Of a DNA stretch of 50,105 nucleotides, positions 17,267 through 25,979 are shown piece by piece; the stretch's first letter is position 1; every line of letters starts with the position of its first letter. The stretch is taken from positions 1 through 50,105 of the forward strand of contig JAJPIB010000062.1 of NCBI GenBank assembly GCA_021324995.1, read 5' to 3'. The DNA is from Chlamydiia bacterium (lineage in GTDB: Bacteria; Chlamydiota; Chlamydiia; Chlamydiales; Rhabdochlamydiaceae). The notes beneath the pieces are model-generated. The model was not told the origin of the DNA, ran no database searches, and was given only the letters and a program-made list of their open reading frames with translations. The position numbers were made by a program, and so were the translations under genes.

Positions 17267-18504
17267 TAGATTTTCAAAATGGCTTTCTTTAAGGTTTCTG
17301 AAAAAGAGGCTTGAACACCTGCTAGCGACTGAAGCTCTTCAAGTGAAACCACATTGAATGCAGCCAGTTTCTTATAGTGTGGCTTCACTTTTCCACAGGT
17401 AGTAAAATTGAAGACAAGCTTAAAACGAAAGTCGCGCATTAAAAGTTCTTCGTCTCGAGAATAAGAAAGAATTTCTGCTCCCTCTAAATTTGCCGTCATC
17501 CCTTCAGGAACAAGAAGGGTGATGAATTCGCGGGGATAGAGGTCGCGGAAGGCTGCAAGGTGAGGCAAGAGGAATACGTTCTCAGAAGAGAGAAGAATAA
17601 GAATGGACTCATGTCGGAACGCAGGCTTCAGTTTATCGGGTGTTTGTTGTTTCCAACGGTTGTGGGACCATAACCACTCTCCTGGCTTTTCGCTAATGGT
17701 TTTTTCAAGGGCGGAAAGGGAAGCTTTCATGAGGCGGTCGATTTCCTCTTCAGCAGGCGCTTCTGGTCGGGGAAGGATGGGATCGGAATAATGAATCCAG
17801 TACCTTCCTTCCTTTCTTTGTGTTGTAGCGACAATGATCGGAGAGCCAGTGCGGTGAGAAAGGATTGCAGCAATAGGGGAGGTCCATGCTTCTCTACCAA
17901 AAAAGGGGCTGCAATAACCGCTATCAGGCATTCCTTGATCACCGACGATACCGAGGAAACACCCCCTCTTTAACCCCCGTAATCCTTCTCGGATAGCATT
18001 CTGAGGAGCGATGATTTTTCCTCCAAATTTTTGGCGAACATTCAATACCCAATTGTAAAGATACCCATTTTTGATTGGACGGCCGATTGCTACTCCAGGC
18101 ATTCGACTTGTTCCCTCAAGAAAAAGAATTTCCCAGTTAGATTGATGTCCGCAGAAGAAAATCACTGGCTTATTCTCTTTCATAAAGAGATTGGCTTGCT
18201 CAGGGTTCACACAACTTGCAACCCGCCCAATCTCTTTTTCGGCGTCAAATTTGGCATATTCAAGACAGGTGATGGCGAGGTTTTGCAAAGAATCCTTGGC
18301 ATAGCCCCGGATCTGTTTCTCGGTGAGCTTCATCGATGATGCCAGGGCTAGATTGCTCAAACAGCGCTTGCGAAATTTAGGAATAAGATAATAGATAGCA
18401 ATTCCAAGCCACCCCCCTATGCGATGAATGGCTTGATAGGGAAGCCATCGCATGGGCCACGTCAAAATAAGAATGAGTGCAAAGGAAAGTCGACGTCCAA
18501 TCAT
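17266..18504 (-). CDS. lpxL: Lipid A biosynthesis acyltransferase (LpxL/HtrB family)
   Basis: Inner-membrane late acyltransferase adding a secondary acyl chain to lipid A. The family signature HX4(D/E) is visible as HQSNWE in FFCGHQSNWEILF (about residue 137-142), followed by GRPIKN, LRGLKRGCFLGIVGDQG and a WLWSHNRWK segment near residue 295. An N-terminal membrane helix is present (LSFALILILTWPMRWL). After the acyltransferase domain a tail of about 110 residues (SILILLSSENVFLLPHL...) is unlike short enterobacterial LpxL; C. trachomatis HtrB (CT010) is also long. It heads the pair with rsmE and lies in the position expected for CT010 beside ybbR-dacA-cydAB, but is now separated from ybbR by two extra genes. 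Confidence 0.9.
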   Translation of the reverse strand: MIGRRLSFALILILTWPMRWLPYQAIHRIGGWLGIAIYYLIPKFRKRCLSNLALASSMKLTEKQIRGYAKDSLQNLAITCLEYAKFDAEKEIGRVASCVNPEQANLFMKENKPVIFFCGHQSNWEILFLEGTSRMPGVAIGRPIKNGYLYNWVLNVRQKFGGKIIAPQNAIREGLRGLKRGCFLGIVGDQGMPDSGYCSPFFGREAWTSPIAAILSHRTGSPIIVATTQRKEGRYWIHYSDPILPRPEAPAEEEIDRLMKASLSALEKTISEKPGEWLWSHNRWKQQTPDKLKPAFRHESILILLSSENVFLLPHLAAFRDLYPREFITLLVPEGMTANLEGAEILSYSRDEELLMRDFRFKLVFNFTTCGKVKPHYKKLAAFNVVSLEELQSLAGVQASFSETLKKAILKI

Positions 18505-18678
18505 AGAACTAGGAGAATATCACGTTAAGGGTTTGTTTTCGAGGTGTTTGCTAAATAGACGCTAAAACTTGATTTTAAATAGCTTACGAAGTTAATAGCT
18601 TTTTTTATTAATAATTGCATGTATTTGGTGTTTTTGATAGTATATTAATTATTATTATAAACAACATTGAGAATAATT

Positions 18679-20028
18679 ATGATTTCTTTATTTAATAAAT
18701 ATTTTGAGAGTCCGCAACCCTGCCAATTACCACATAACTTTGGAAAACTACTTCCTGAGTTGGTTGCTTACATTTTGCGCATGCTTGACTCTCCTTCTGA
18801 TGTTCGGTCTTGCTTATGTACTCATCGGGTTTTCGAAAAAAGTTGTACGAAGTTTTGGCCTCAGCTTTTAATGAGATATTTTCCGTATTCTTTTAGAGAG
18901 CATCAACCTACACTTCCAGCAAGACTGCAGTTTGCGCGTTTCTGTCGAATTGATGATCACATCAGAAAAGATGAATGTTTTTTTTATGACATTGGAATTG
19001 TTTGTGCGTTTGATAAACATGACCCAAATACTTTTGTGAAATTAAACAGCGCTTTAAAAATAAGCAATGAGAAATTGTTTCATACAGGATTCGGGGAAAT
19101 CTTGATTGCGCAGGAGAATACAACAATCGACATCCATGAAGGAACTAATCAAGGGTTTGATTTAGAGAAGTGCAACTTGAGTATTAGGATCCCTAGAAAT
19201 GACATCATTTCAACCTGCGTATATGGAGATGAAGTCTATTTAGGGGCCTCTAATGGGGACTTAGTGATTGTTAATCTCAATAAACCGGATCAGATTCAGG
19301 GCACAACCTATACTTTGAATACGATTCGTGGAGGTGGGGCAAGCATTTTTTGTATTCAAGCTCATCAAGGTTTTATTTTTTGTTTGGCTTCTCAGAATGA
19401 TTCTTATTATCTGATGACTTATCAGCGCAACGCAGGAAAAGTAGATTATTTGAAGTTCGAATCAAAAATGGTAGGTTTAGGAATTTATGAAGGAAATCTT
19501 TACTGTATTGCTAAAAATGGAAAAAGCCTAATTATAGACATTGCAACTTCTATTCAGGAAAAATTCGAACTTGATACAAAAATAGGCTCCTTTCTTTTTA
19601 GTCAAGATGGCCTTTTATATACTTTTTATAAGGACGAATTAAAAGCTTGGGATATTAAAAAAAAGGAACTAGTTTACTGTTACGAAGATAAACGATACAT
19701 TACTTCAGTTGCAGTTCACAGGGAATATATTTTTCTTGGGTCTTATCGTGGTTCTATTAATGTTCTTGATCGGATGTCAGGAAAATTCATTTCAACTATT
19801 TATCCTGAAGCAGTGAAAAATTGTCCAATTTATGCGCTAAATATTTACCGAGATACTCTTTACGCATATAGCAGATTTGGGGAAATTATTGTTATTAAAT
19901 TTGATGATACATTTTCTTCTGTTTGGGCAAAAGCCTCCGCGGCTGTGTGGAGAGAGTTTAGGCATGGGCGTGACAATAATACTTTCATGAACATGCGATT
20001 TTCGGGGCCGAATCGTTTAATCCTGTAG
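18679..20028 (+). CDS. F-box protein with C-terminal beta-propeller
   Basis: Protein of about 449 residues. Residues about 22-60 form a eukaryote-like F-box (KLLPELVAYILRMLDSPSDV, then RSCLCTHRVFEKSC), the Skp1-binding module of SCF ubiquitin ligases. From about residue 150 to the end there are repeated blade-like strands (VYGDEVYLGASNGDLVIVNL; VAVHREYIFLGSYRGSINVL; LNIYRDTLYAYSRFGEIIVI), i.e. a WD40-like propeller as in FBXW substrate adaptors. The ATG at 18679 has GAGA 7 nt upstream; an in-frame TTG at 18667 is less likely. The gene is visibly richer in A+T than its neighbours. A secreted effector recruiting a host protein for ubiquitination is the natural inference. It overlaps the convergent glycosyltransferase by 12 bp. 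Confidence 0.7.
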   Translation: MISLFNKYFESPQPCQLPHNFGKLLPELVAYILRMLDSPSDVRSCLCTHRVFEKSCTKFWPQLLMRYFPYSFREHQPTLPARLQFARFCRIDDHIRKDECFFYDIGIVCAFDKHDPNTFVKLNSALKISNEKLFHTGFGEILIAQENTTIDIHEGTNQGFDLEKCNLSIRIPRNDIISTCVYGDEVYLGASNGDLVIVNLNKPDQIQGTTYTLNTIRGGGASIFCIQAHQGFIFCLASQNDSYYLMTYQRNAGKVDYLKFESKMVGLGIYEGNLYCIAKNGKSLIIDIATSIQEKFELDTKIGSFLFSQDGLLYTFYKDELKAWDIKKKELVYCYEDKRYITSVAVHREYIFLGSYRGSINVLDRMSGKFISTIYPEAVKNCPIYALNIYRDTLYAYSRFGEIIVIKFDDTFSSVWAKASAAVWREFRHGRDNNTFMNMRFSGPNRLIL

Positions 20029-21171
20029 ATCGATTGAGCGCAGAGCGGCTTCCGTGATGCGTCTAAGCTGATGAGAGAAGTCGAGGTGCTTGACGGATGC
20101 ACGGATAGCTGCTGCACTTTGGGCATTTTTTTTTCTCTCAAAAGCTTTCCTGAGTGTCACTGAAAAGCTTCTAATGTCGTTAAGACTGTTGATGACCCAT
20201 CCGTTAGAGGGAGTTAAAATCTCGCTTCCCCCATTGAAAAGAGAGGAAATGACAGGAACCCCCATCGCGAGCGCTTCTACGGTCACATTTGCGAAAGGGT
20301 CATAGAGCGAAGGAACGATGGCGCAGTCTGCGATCTGGTAAAAGGGAATCGCGTCTTTTTGCGGTCCGAAAAAAGTGACCTTCTTTTGCAGCCCTAATCG
20401 GACAGAAAGCTCTTGAAAAACAGCGATTGTTTTTTCTCTTCCCACCACGCTGAGTTGAAAGTGCTCGCTCTTGAGATGGGCAATGGCATACAAGAGTTTT
20501 TCTAAACCTTTACGATGATAATTGTGTCCCATGAAAAGGAACTGAAAGGCAGTAGGGTCGAGGTTGAGGAGTCGCATCGTTTTCTCTTTTTCTACCTCCC
20601 AATTTTCAAACTTATTCTCCATCGCTGTCCATTCGACCCCGTTATGGACAACGACGATTTTTTCTGAATCCACTTCGTAAAACTGAAGAACTTCTTGTTT
20701 GACCATTTCGGAATTAGTGAATAGGAGTTTGAGCTCAGGGTTTTCAAAAGCGCACCTTTCGAGAGAGAGGATGGTGCGATGCAGGGGATTAAGGGCAAAA
20801 CTGGTTTTTTTGAGCAGACCTTCTTCTTGGGAGCGATGTTGCAGATAGGCCGCATGAACGCCATTGCCAGCGCGAATATGCGTTTGATAGCTGTTACGGT
20901 CTAAACTAAAGATAATGGGGGTGGGGTGCTGTTTTAAGTAAGCGTCGCAAGCTCTGTCGAAGCCTAGGACTTTCATGAAGCTGAAACCGTGCGAAAGAGG
21001 CAGCGAGACGATTTTCAAAAGGGGATCGTTGAAGATGGGCTGTACAGTTCCACTCGTCAGGAGAGTGACAGGAATTCCTAAGGCGCAGAAGTCACGTGCG
21101 ATTTGCCAGGTATATTTTTCAAGACCTCCCTGCTTAAATAGCTCCGCCTTTATTAAAGTGACTGCTGTCAT
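20017..21171 (-). CDS. Glycosyltransferase family 4
   Basis: A 384-residue GT-B fold retaining glycosyltransferase. It has an N-terminal acceptor domain (ELFKQGGLEKYTWQIARDF), the donor-domain start FLFMGHNYHRKGLEKLLYAI, and the nucleotide-sugar site SLYDPFANVTVEALAMGVPVI containing the E-x7-E type motif. It most resembles LPS-core enzymes of the WaaG type, but acceptor and sugar cannot be read from sequence. Its start overlaps the end of ybbR by 4 bp (ATGA), so it is attached to the ybbR-dacA transcript. It lies between htrB and ybbR homologues, which are neighbours in C. trachomatis. Confidence 0.88.
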   Translation of the reverse strand: MTAVTLIKAELFKQGGLEKYTWQIARDFCALGIPVTLLTSGTVQPIFNDPLLKIVSLPLSHGFSFMKVLGFDRACDAYLKQHPTPIIFSLDRNSYQTHIRAGNGVHAAYLQHRSQEEGLLKKTSFALNPLHRTILSLERCAFENPELKLLFTNSEMVKQEVLQFYEVDSEKIVVVHNGVEWTAMENKFENWEVEKEKTMRLLNLDPTAFQFLFMGHNYHRKGLEKLLYAIAHLKSEHFQLSVVGREKTIAVFQELSVRLGLQKKVTFFGPQKDAIPFYQIADCAIVPSLYDPFANVTVEALAMGVPVISSLFNGGSEILTPSNGWVINSLNDIRSFSVTLRKAFERKKNAQSAAAIRASVKHLDFSHQLRRITEAALRSIDLQD

Positions 21172-22448
21172 CTGCTAAAAAGAGGGGTAGATATGGCTCC
21201 GCTCTCTTCCACTTTGATCTGGTTGCCGCTTAGCGAAATGGCAAGCTCAAATTTACTATCATCGATCCGAAAGAGCTGGAATCGATTCATGTAACTGCGG
21301 AAACGATTGCGCAAGTATTCCTCTCTAAGCGCGGGTTGCATTAAACGAATGTCGCGATCTGAGACATCGGACATGAGTGTAGCGACGTACTTGTCTTCGA
21401 GTAATCGAGGGTTGACAAATTGAACGCTCCATTCTAGGAGTTTTCTTTCTGTTTTGGGAGCGACGATCACAACAATTTCGATCATTTCACGCATTGTTTC
21501 CAGGAACAGGCTATCGACACCGTTTGCATAAAGGGGATAAGTAATGATAGGGGCTCCCTTGACAAGTTCCACGAGATTGCTTGGTGCAAAAGTGGTATTT
21601 TCTGGATTGAGTTGCTGGAGATTTTCGGTGGGGAAAAAAAGAGAGAATTGAATCGGAGCATTGATAGGAAGCAGGTTGCATCGAACAAAGTCTATGCGGA
21701 GGACTTTGGCTTGTGGGTCATCGATTTCAATCGGAGAATCGGAAAGAATGGGGATGTTAATCTGCTTCCACTGCTCGGGGACGAAATAACTAATGACTTC
21801 TGAATTGCTTTCCGATTTTAATGCCAAGTCATCAAGTTGGGATTTGGAGACATCGCTAAGGTTAAAGGTGATCCTTTGTTCTTTGAGTTTAAGTCGCTTG
21901 ACAACTTCTTCCGGACCGCTAACGGTCAAAGAGAGATGATAGGGCCAGACGTCCAAAAATTGATAGCCGCGAGGTGCCTCCCCAATGGGCTGCGTGATGA
22001 CAATGGGGATTTGTTCCGTAATGAGACGCGTTAGACGGATCACAAGGTTAGGGTGGTAAACCCGAGAAATTCCATTGCTGATATCTATCTCGGGATTCAA
22101 TGAGACAAGGTTTTTCTTATCGATGGTCACAAACCATTCATCGGGTTTGTTTGAGGCATCGATGACGACTTCGAGATCAGAAGGCATCAATTCATCGATG
22201 AGTGCTTTATTGCCAACCACTGTCAAGGTCAGTTTTTTGGCTAACCTACCGTTAGGCTGCATCCCTTCAACAGTTTTTCCTTGAGGAAGGTGGATAATGC
22301 GAACGGGGACATTGCTGATATTGCGCGTGCTAGTCAAGGTATGATTAACGATTAGCCAGATAATGATGGCAAGAATAATCGAGATCAGTTTGCGCGACCA
22401 CGCCTCGACGAAAATCTTGTAAAATAGGGTTTTCATTTCCTTAGCCAT
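21168..22448 (-). CDS. ybbR: YbbR-domain protein, probable CdaA regulator
   Basis: A 426-residue protein with one N-terminal membrane helix (LISIILAIIIWLIVNHTL, about 19-36) and a long extracytoplasmic part with YbbR-type repeats (NVPVRIIHLP...; IPIVITQPIGEAPRGYQF...VSGPEEVVKRL). In Firmicutes YbbR (CdaR) modulates the adjacent diadenylate cyclase CdaA, and the same pairing is seen here and in C. trachomatis (CT011-CT012). Two starts are possible: 22448, or 22436, which forms an ATGA overlap with the dacA stop. Either way the gene is coupled to dacA. Confidence 0.88.
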   Translation of the reverse strand: MAKEMKTLFYKIFVEAWSRKLISIILAIIIWLIVNHTLTSTRNISNVPVRIIHLPQGKTVEGMQPNGRLAKKLTLTVVGNKALIDELMPSDLEVVIDASNKPDEWFVTIDKKNLVSLNPEIDISNGISRVYHPNLVIRLTRLITEQIPIVITQPIGEAPRGYQFLDVWPYHLSLTVSGPEEVVKRLKLKEQRITFNLSDVSKSQLDDLALKSESNSEVISYFVPEQWKQINIPILSDSPIEIDDPQAKVLRIDFVRCNLLPINAPIQFSLFFPTENLQQLNPENTTFAPSNLVELVKGAPIITYPLYANGVDSLFLETMREMIEIVVIVAPKTERKLLEWSVQFVNPRLLEDKYVATLMSDVSDRDIRLMQPALREEYLRNRFRSYMNRFQLFRIDDSKFELAISLSGNQIKVEESGAISTPLFSR

Positions 22449-23233
22449 TCTCGCAAGTTAAATTGACTTTTAAAATCGGGTTTTTGCGGAGGTGTAAAAA
22501 TACTTCGAATGATTCCTTTAAAACGGTCAGGCTTTACACCAGGAGTCATCACCCCATCTCGCGCTATGGAAACTTTTCCTGACTCCTCTGAGATTACAAT
22601 GGTTAAAGCATCCGTGAGTTGACTGGCGCCCAGGGCAGCGCGATGGCGCGTTCCCATAGAGCGAGTCAATTGAGAACTATCTTCGGAGAGTGGAAGAATG
22701 ACAGCTGCAGCCACAATTGTCATGTCTCGCACGATGCAGGCGCCGTCATGTAAGGGAGTCGTCGTTGCAAAGATCGACTCGAGCAACTCGGAGGAGAAAT
22801 TGGCATTCAGGATCACCGCCTTGTTGGCAAATTCATCCAAGGAATCTTCATGCTGCAAAACAATCAGCGCGCCAATCCTTTTTTCGGAGAGGCGATAAGT
22901 TGAGTTTGCAAGCTGATCTAAAAATTTATCAAACTCTGTGATCTCTTTGAAGCGCTTGCCTTTGAGACTAAATTTTGCCAGGGCCATTCTAAGCTCAGGC
23001 TGGAAGATAATCAATGTTCCGATGACAGCGACATTTCCGATAAGGAGCATGATTTTATGGAGGATCGGCAAGTTGAGCCAGGAAGAAATGGCAAAAATTA
23101 AAAGAAAAGCGAGCAATCCCAAAACTAGGTCCATGGAACGCGTGTTCCAAAAAAAAGACAACAAGTAATTGAGAACCGTTGCGATAATAACGATTTCTAT
23201 GAAAGGAGTGATGTTATGGAATAAAGGACTCAT
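22433..23233 (-). CDS. dacA: Membrane diadenylate cyclase (CdaA/DacA)
   Basis: Makes c-di-AMP from two ATP. The 266-residue protein has three N-terminal membrane helices and a DAC domain with the two signature motifs, DGACIV and GTRHRAALG. Chlamydiae are known to make c-di-AMP through this enzyme (CT012), which is sensed by host STING. It is the first gene of the dacA-ybbR-glycosyltransferase unit. The promoter must lie in the gap of about 330 bp shared with cydA, which also holds a repeat element. Confidence 0.95.
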   Translation of the reverse strand: MSPLFHNITPFIEIVIIATVLNYLLSFFWNTRSMDLVLGLLAFLLIFAISSWLNLPILHKIMLLIGNVAVIGTLIIFQPELRMALAKFSLKGKRFKEITEFDKFLDQLANSTYRLSEKRIGALIVLQHEDSLDEFANKAVILNANFSSELLESIFATTTPLHDGACIVRDMTIVAAAVILPLSEDSSQLTRSMGTRHRAALGASQLTDALTIVISEESGKVSIARDGVMTPGVKPDRFKGIIRSIFTPPQKPDFKSQFNLREWLRK

Positions 23234-23315
23234 CGGTCAACCTGCCAGCACAGACCTAATGATACCAAAAGAAGGGATGAATCACAATTTTAAAAATTTA
23301 AAGGCAATTTCAGAT

Positions 23316-23478
23316 ATACTGCTTCCACTTGAAAGTTGGAGTTTTTTCTTCGTCAGCTTGGCAGCCAATTTTTGATCTTCACTCGTGCCTTGCCTCTCCG
23401 GCAATGGTCACTCGCTCCAGATACAAAAATTTGCGCCGCTTCCTTGCAAAATTCTCCAGCTTTCAAGTGTCAACAGCT
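23316..23478 (+). repeat. Palindromic repeat, CTTGAAAG family, copy 1
   Basis: An element of about 160 bp with ends CACTTGAAAGTTGGAG (23326-23341) and CTCCAGCTTTCAAGTG (23454-23469), embedded in ATACTGCTTCC on the left. The whole sequence recurs in reverse complement at 27412-27574 with only scattered differences. It lies in the gap between dacA and cydA and may influence either promoter. No coding potential is supported. Confidence 0.8.
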
Positions 23479-23562
23479 CTGGGTTTGATAGACAATTTCA
23501 AAACTCGAGCTAAAAAATCGATTATCTTTTACGATAACAGTCACTTTGCAAAGGATCTGATT

Positions 23563-24954
23563 ATGGACGTCGTCATGCTCTCGCGGATTCAATTTGCGCT
23601 CACCAGTGGTTTTCACTACATCTACCCCCCACTTAGCATTGGAATCGGACTTATGCTTGTTCTCTTCGAGGGAATTTACATCAAAACAAAAAACCCTCTT
23701 TATAAAAGAATCACCAAGTTTTGGGTGAAAATTTTTGCGCTGACTTTTGCGCTTGGGGTAGCAACGGGACTCGTTCAGCTTTTTGGATTCGGGACGAATT
23801 GGGCACGTTATTCTCGTTTTGTAGGTGACGTTTTTGGAAGCGCTTTGGGGGCAGAAGGCGTGTTTGCTTTTTTTTTAGAGGCGGGTTTTCTAGGTGTGAT
23901 GCTTTTTGGCTGGGACAAAGTGAGTGCTGGAATGCATTACTTTGCTACAATCTGTGTGGCTGCTGGCTCTCATTTCAGCGCCGTTTGGATTGTGGTTGCA
24001 AATTCCTGGATGCAGACACCGCAAGGACATCAAGTGGTAGGGGAAGGCAATGCATCTAAAGCCATTGTTACCGATTTTTGGGCGATGGTTTTTAATCCTT
24101 CTTCTATCGACCGTCTGGTGCATGTTGTTTTAGGTTGCTGGTTGGCAGGAATTTTTTTTATTTTAAGCGTCAGCGCATATTATATGCTCAAAAAGAAGCA
24201 TTTAGAGTTTTCTAAAGCCACTATGAAACTTGGGCTGGGAATGGCAGCGATTGTCTTGCTCCTTCAGCTTTGGTCGGCAGATTCCACATCACGCGGGGTG
24301 GCTGTTAACCAGCCCTCAAAACTTGCTGCTATGGAAGGTGTTTTTAATACAGAGGAAGCGACACCTTTGACCCTCATTGGATGGGTAGATGAGAAAAATC
24401 AAAAAACTAAGGGAATTCAAGTTCCTGGCTTGCTCAGTTTTCTGGTGCATCGGGACTTTACAACGCCTGTGACTGGCTTTGACCAAATCCCTAAGGATGA
24501 ACGGCCCCCGATCGGGATTGTTTTTCAATCCTTTCACATTATGATTGCCATGTGGGGACTAATGGCCTTAGTGACTATTGCTGCGCTTTATTTGTGGAAA
24601 AAAAGAAGGATTGCAAAAACGAAATGGGTGCTTTGGTTCCTAATTGTATCCGTAGGATTTCCTCAAATCGCCAATCAGGTCGGGTGGATGACTGCGGAGA
24701 TCGGAAGACAGCCTTGGATTGTTTACGGATTGCTTAAGACGACGCACGGTGTTTCTCCAACGATCGTCAGTTCTCAAGTAGTGATGTCGATCTGCATGTT
24801 CATTATAATTTATGTGTTGCTTTTTGCCCTCTTTATTTTTCTTTTGAACCACAAAATACAGCATGGTCCTGAAGATGAAGACGAAGCCGTTTTGCAGCCC
24901 GAAGATCCTCTCTATCGCAACCTTAAAAAAGCGACCGGGAGAGAAAGCCGATGA
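23563..24954 (+). CDS. cydA: Cytochrome bd ubiquinol oxidase subunit I
   Basis: Quinol-oxidising, haem-bearing subunit of the high-affinity bd terminal oxidase in the inner membrane, 463 residues. Visible features are MLSRIQFALTSGFHYIY with the haem b595 His, GAEGVFAFFLE with the conserved Glu pair, the GTNW motif (FGFGTNWARYS), WMQTPQG, and the Q-loop QPSKLAAMEG with the conserved Lys and Glu. It starts at ATG 23563 with AAAGGA 7 nt upstream; an in-frame extension to 23329 runs through the repeat and is rejected. It overlaps cydB by 4 bp. Confidence 0.97.
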   Translation: MDVVMLSRIQFALTSGFHYIYPPLSIGIGLMLVLFEGIYIKTKNPLYKRITKFWVKIFALTFALGVATGLVQLFGFGTNWARYSRFVGDVFGSALGAEGVFAFFLEAGFLGVMLFGWDKVSAGMHYFATICVAAGSHFSAVWIVVANSWMQTPQGHQVVGEGNASKAIVTDFWAMVFNPSSIDRLVHVVLGCWLAGIFFILSVSAYYMLKKKHLEFSKATMKLGLGMAAIVLLLQLWSADSTSRGVAVNQPSKLAAMEGVFNTEEATPLTLIGWVDEKNQKTKGIQVPGLLSFLVHRDFTTPVTGFDQIPKDERPPIGIVFQSFHIMIAMWGLMALVTIAALYLWKKRRIAKTKWVLWFLIVSVGFPQIANQVGWMTAEIGRQPWIVYGLLKTTHGVSPTIVSSQVVMSICMFIIIYVLLFALFIFLLNHKIQHGPEDEDEAVLQPEDPLYRNLKKATGRESR

Positions 24955-25979
24955 ATGAATTCACATTATCCCTGTTATGGTATTTGATTATCGGAGTTTG
25001 TGTAATCTTTTATGTTGCCCTGGATGGATTTGATTTAGGAGTGGGGATTATGAATTTCTTCACCAAAAAAGATCAAGAAAGACGCATTTTTCTTAATTCG
25101 ATCGGTCCTGTGTGGGACGGCAATGAAGTTTGGCTTGTCATTGTAGGAGGGGCTTTATTCGCGGGATTTCCCGATGTCTATGCTACGCTTTTTTCAGGGT
25201 TTTACAACCTTTGTATGATTTTACTCGCAGGTTTGATTTTCCGCGCCGTGGCGATTGAATTTCGCAGCAAGCGGGAATCAAAAAAATGGCGCCTCATTTG
25301 GGATGCCATTTTTTCGTTCTCCAGTCTTTTTATCGCTTTTGGCTTAGGACTTGTTCTTGGAAATCTGATGGATGGCATTCCATTGAATGACGATAAAGAC
25401 TTCGTTGGAAGTTTCGCGATGGTCTTCAGACCGTTTCCGATCCTAATTGGAATATTTACCGTGTCTTTATTAATGGTGCATGGATCGGTTTATCTTGCGA
25501 TGAAGACCGAAGGCGTCCTCCACAATCGTTTACGCGTGTGGGCGAAGCGATGCATGTGGGTGTTTGTAGGTATTTTTGTCTTTACTTCTGTCATCACATG
25601 GATTCAGGCACCTCAATTAGTCATTCGTTTCAAAGAGGAGCCTTTTTTTCTGATCGTTCCTATTCTCGCTTTGCTCGCCATCTTAAATGTGCCCCGCATG
25701 TTTGCGCGCAATTGGGATGGTTGGGCTTTTCTTTCCTCGTGCGCAAGTATCGTGCTTTTATTTTGCGTATTTGGAATTGGGACATTCCCTTACCTGGTGC
25801 GTTCGAGTATCAAGCCCGAAGCCAATAGTCTTTCGTTTTTCAACGCTTCAGCAAGTGCATTGACGTTGAAGGTTCTCCTGATCATTGTTGGGATTGGCAT
25901 TCCGTTGGTCCTAGCCTATGGAACGATGATCTACCGCATTTTCCGCGGCAAAGTCAAGATCGACAAGACCAGTTATTGA
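24951..25979 (+). CDS. cydB: Cytochrome bd ubiquinol oxidase subunit II
   Basis: Partner of CydA, a 342-residue multi-span membrane protein. The start (LWYLIIGVCVIFYVALDGFDLGVG) carries the family signature DGFDLG, followed by GPVWDGNEVWLV, also typical. It begins in an ATGA overlap with cydA, so the subunits are translated together. At its 3' end it overlaps the convergent exonuclease gene by 7 bp, with no room for a terminator hairpin between them. Confidence 0.97.
   Translation: MNEFTLSLLWYLIIGVCVIFYVALDGFDLGVGIMNFFTKKDQERRIFLNSIGPVWDGNEVWLVIVGGALFAGFPDVYATLFSGFYNLCMILLAGLIFRAVAIEFRSKRESKKWRLIWDAIFSFSSLFIAFGLGLVLGNLMDGIPLNDDKDFVGSFAMVFRPFPILIGIFTVSLLMVHGSVYLAMKTEGVLHNRLRVWAKRCMWVFVGIFVFTSVITWIQAPQLVIRFKEEPFFLIVPILALLAILNVPRMFARNWDGWAFLSSCASIVLLFCVFGIGTFPYLVRSSIKPEANSLSFFNASASALTLKVLLIIVGIGIPLVLAYGTMIYRIFRGKVKIDKTSY

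Noticed and set aside
23329..23562. N-terminal extension of CydA
   Set aside because: It lies in the CTTGAAAG repeat; the ATG at 23563 has a good ribosome site and matches the family N-terminus.
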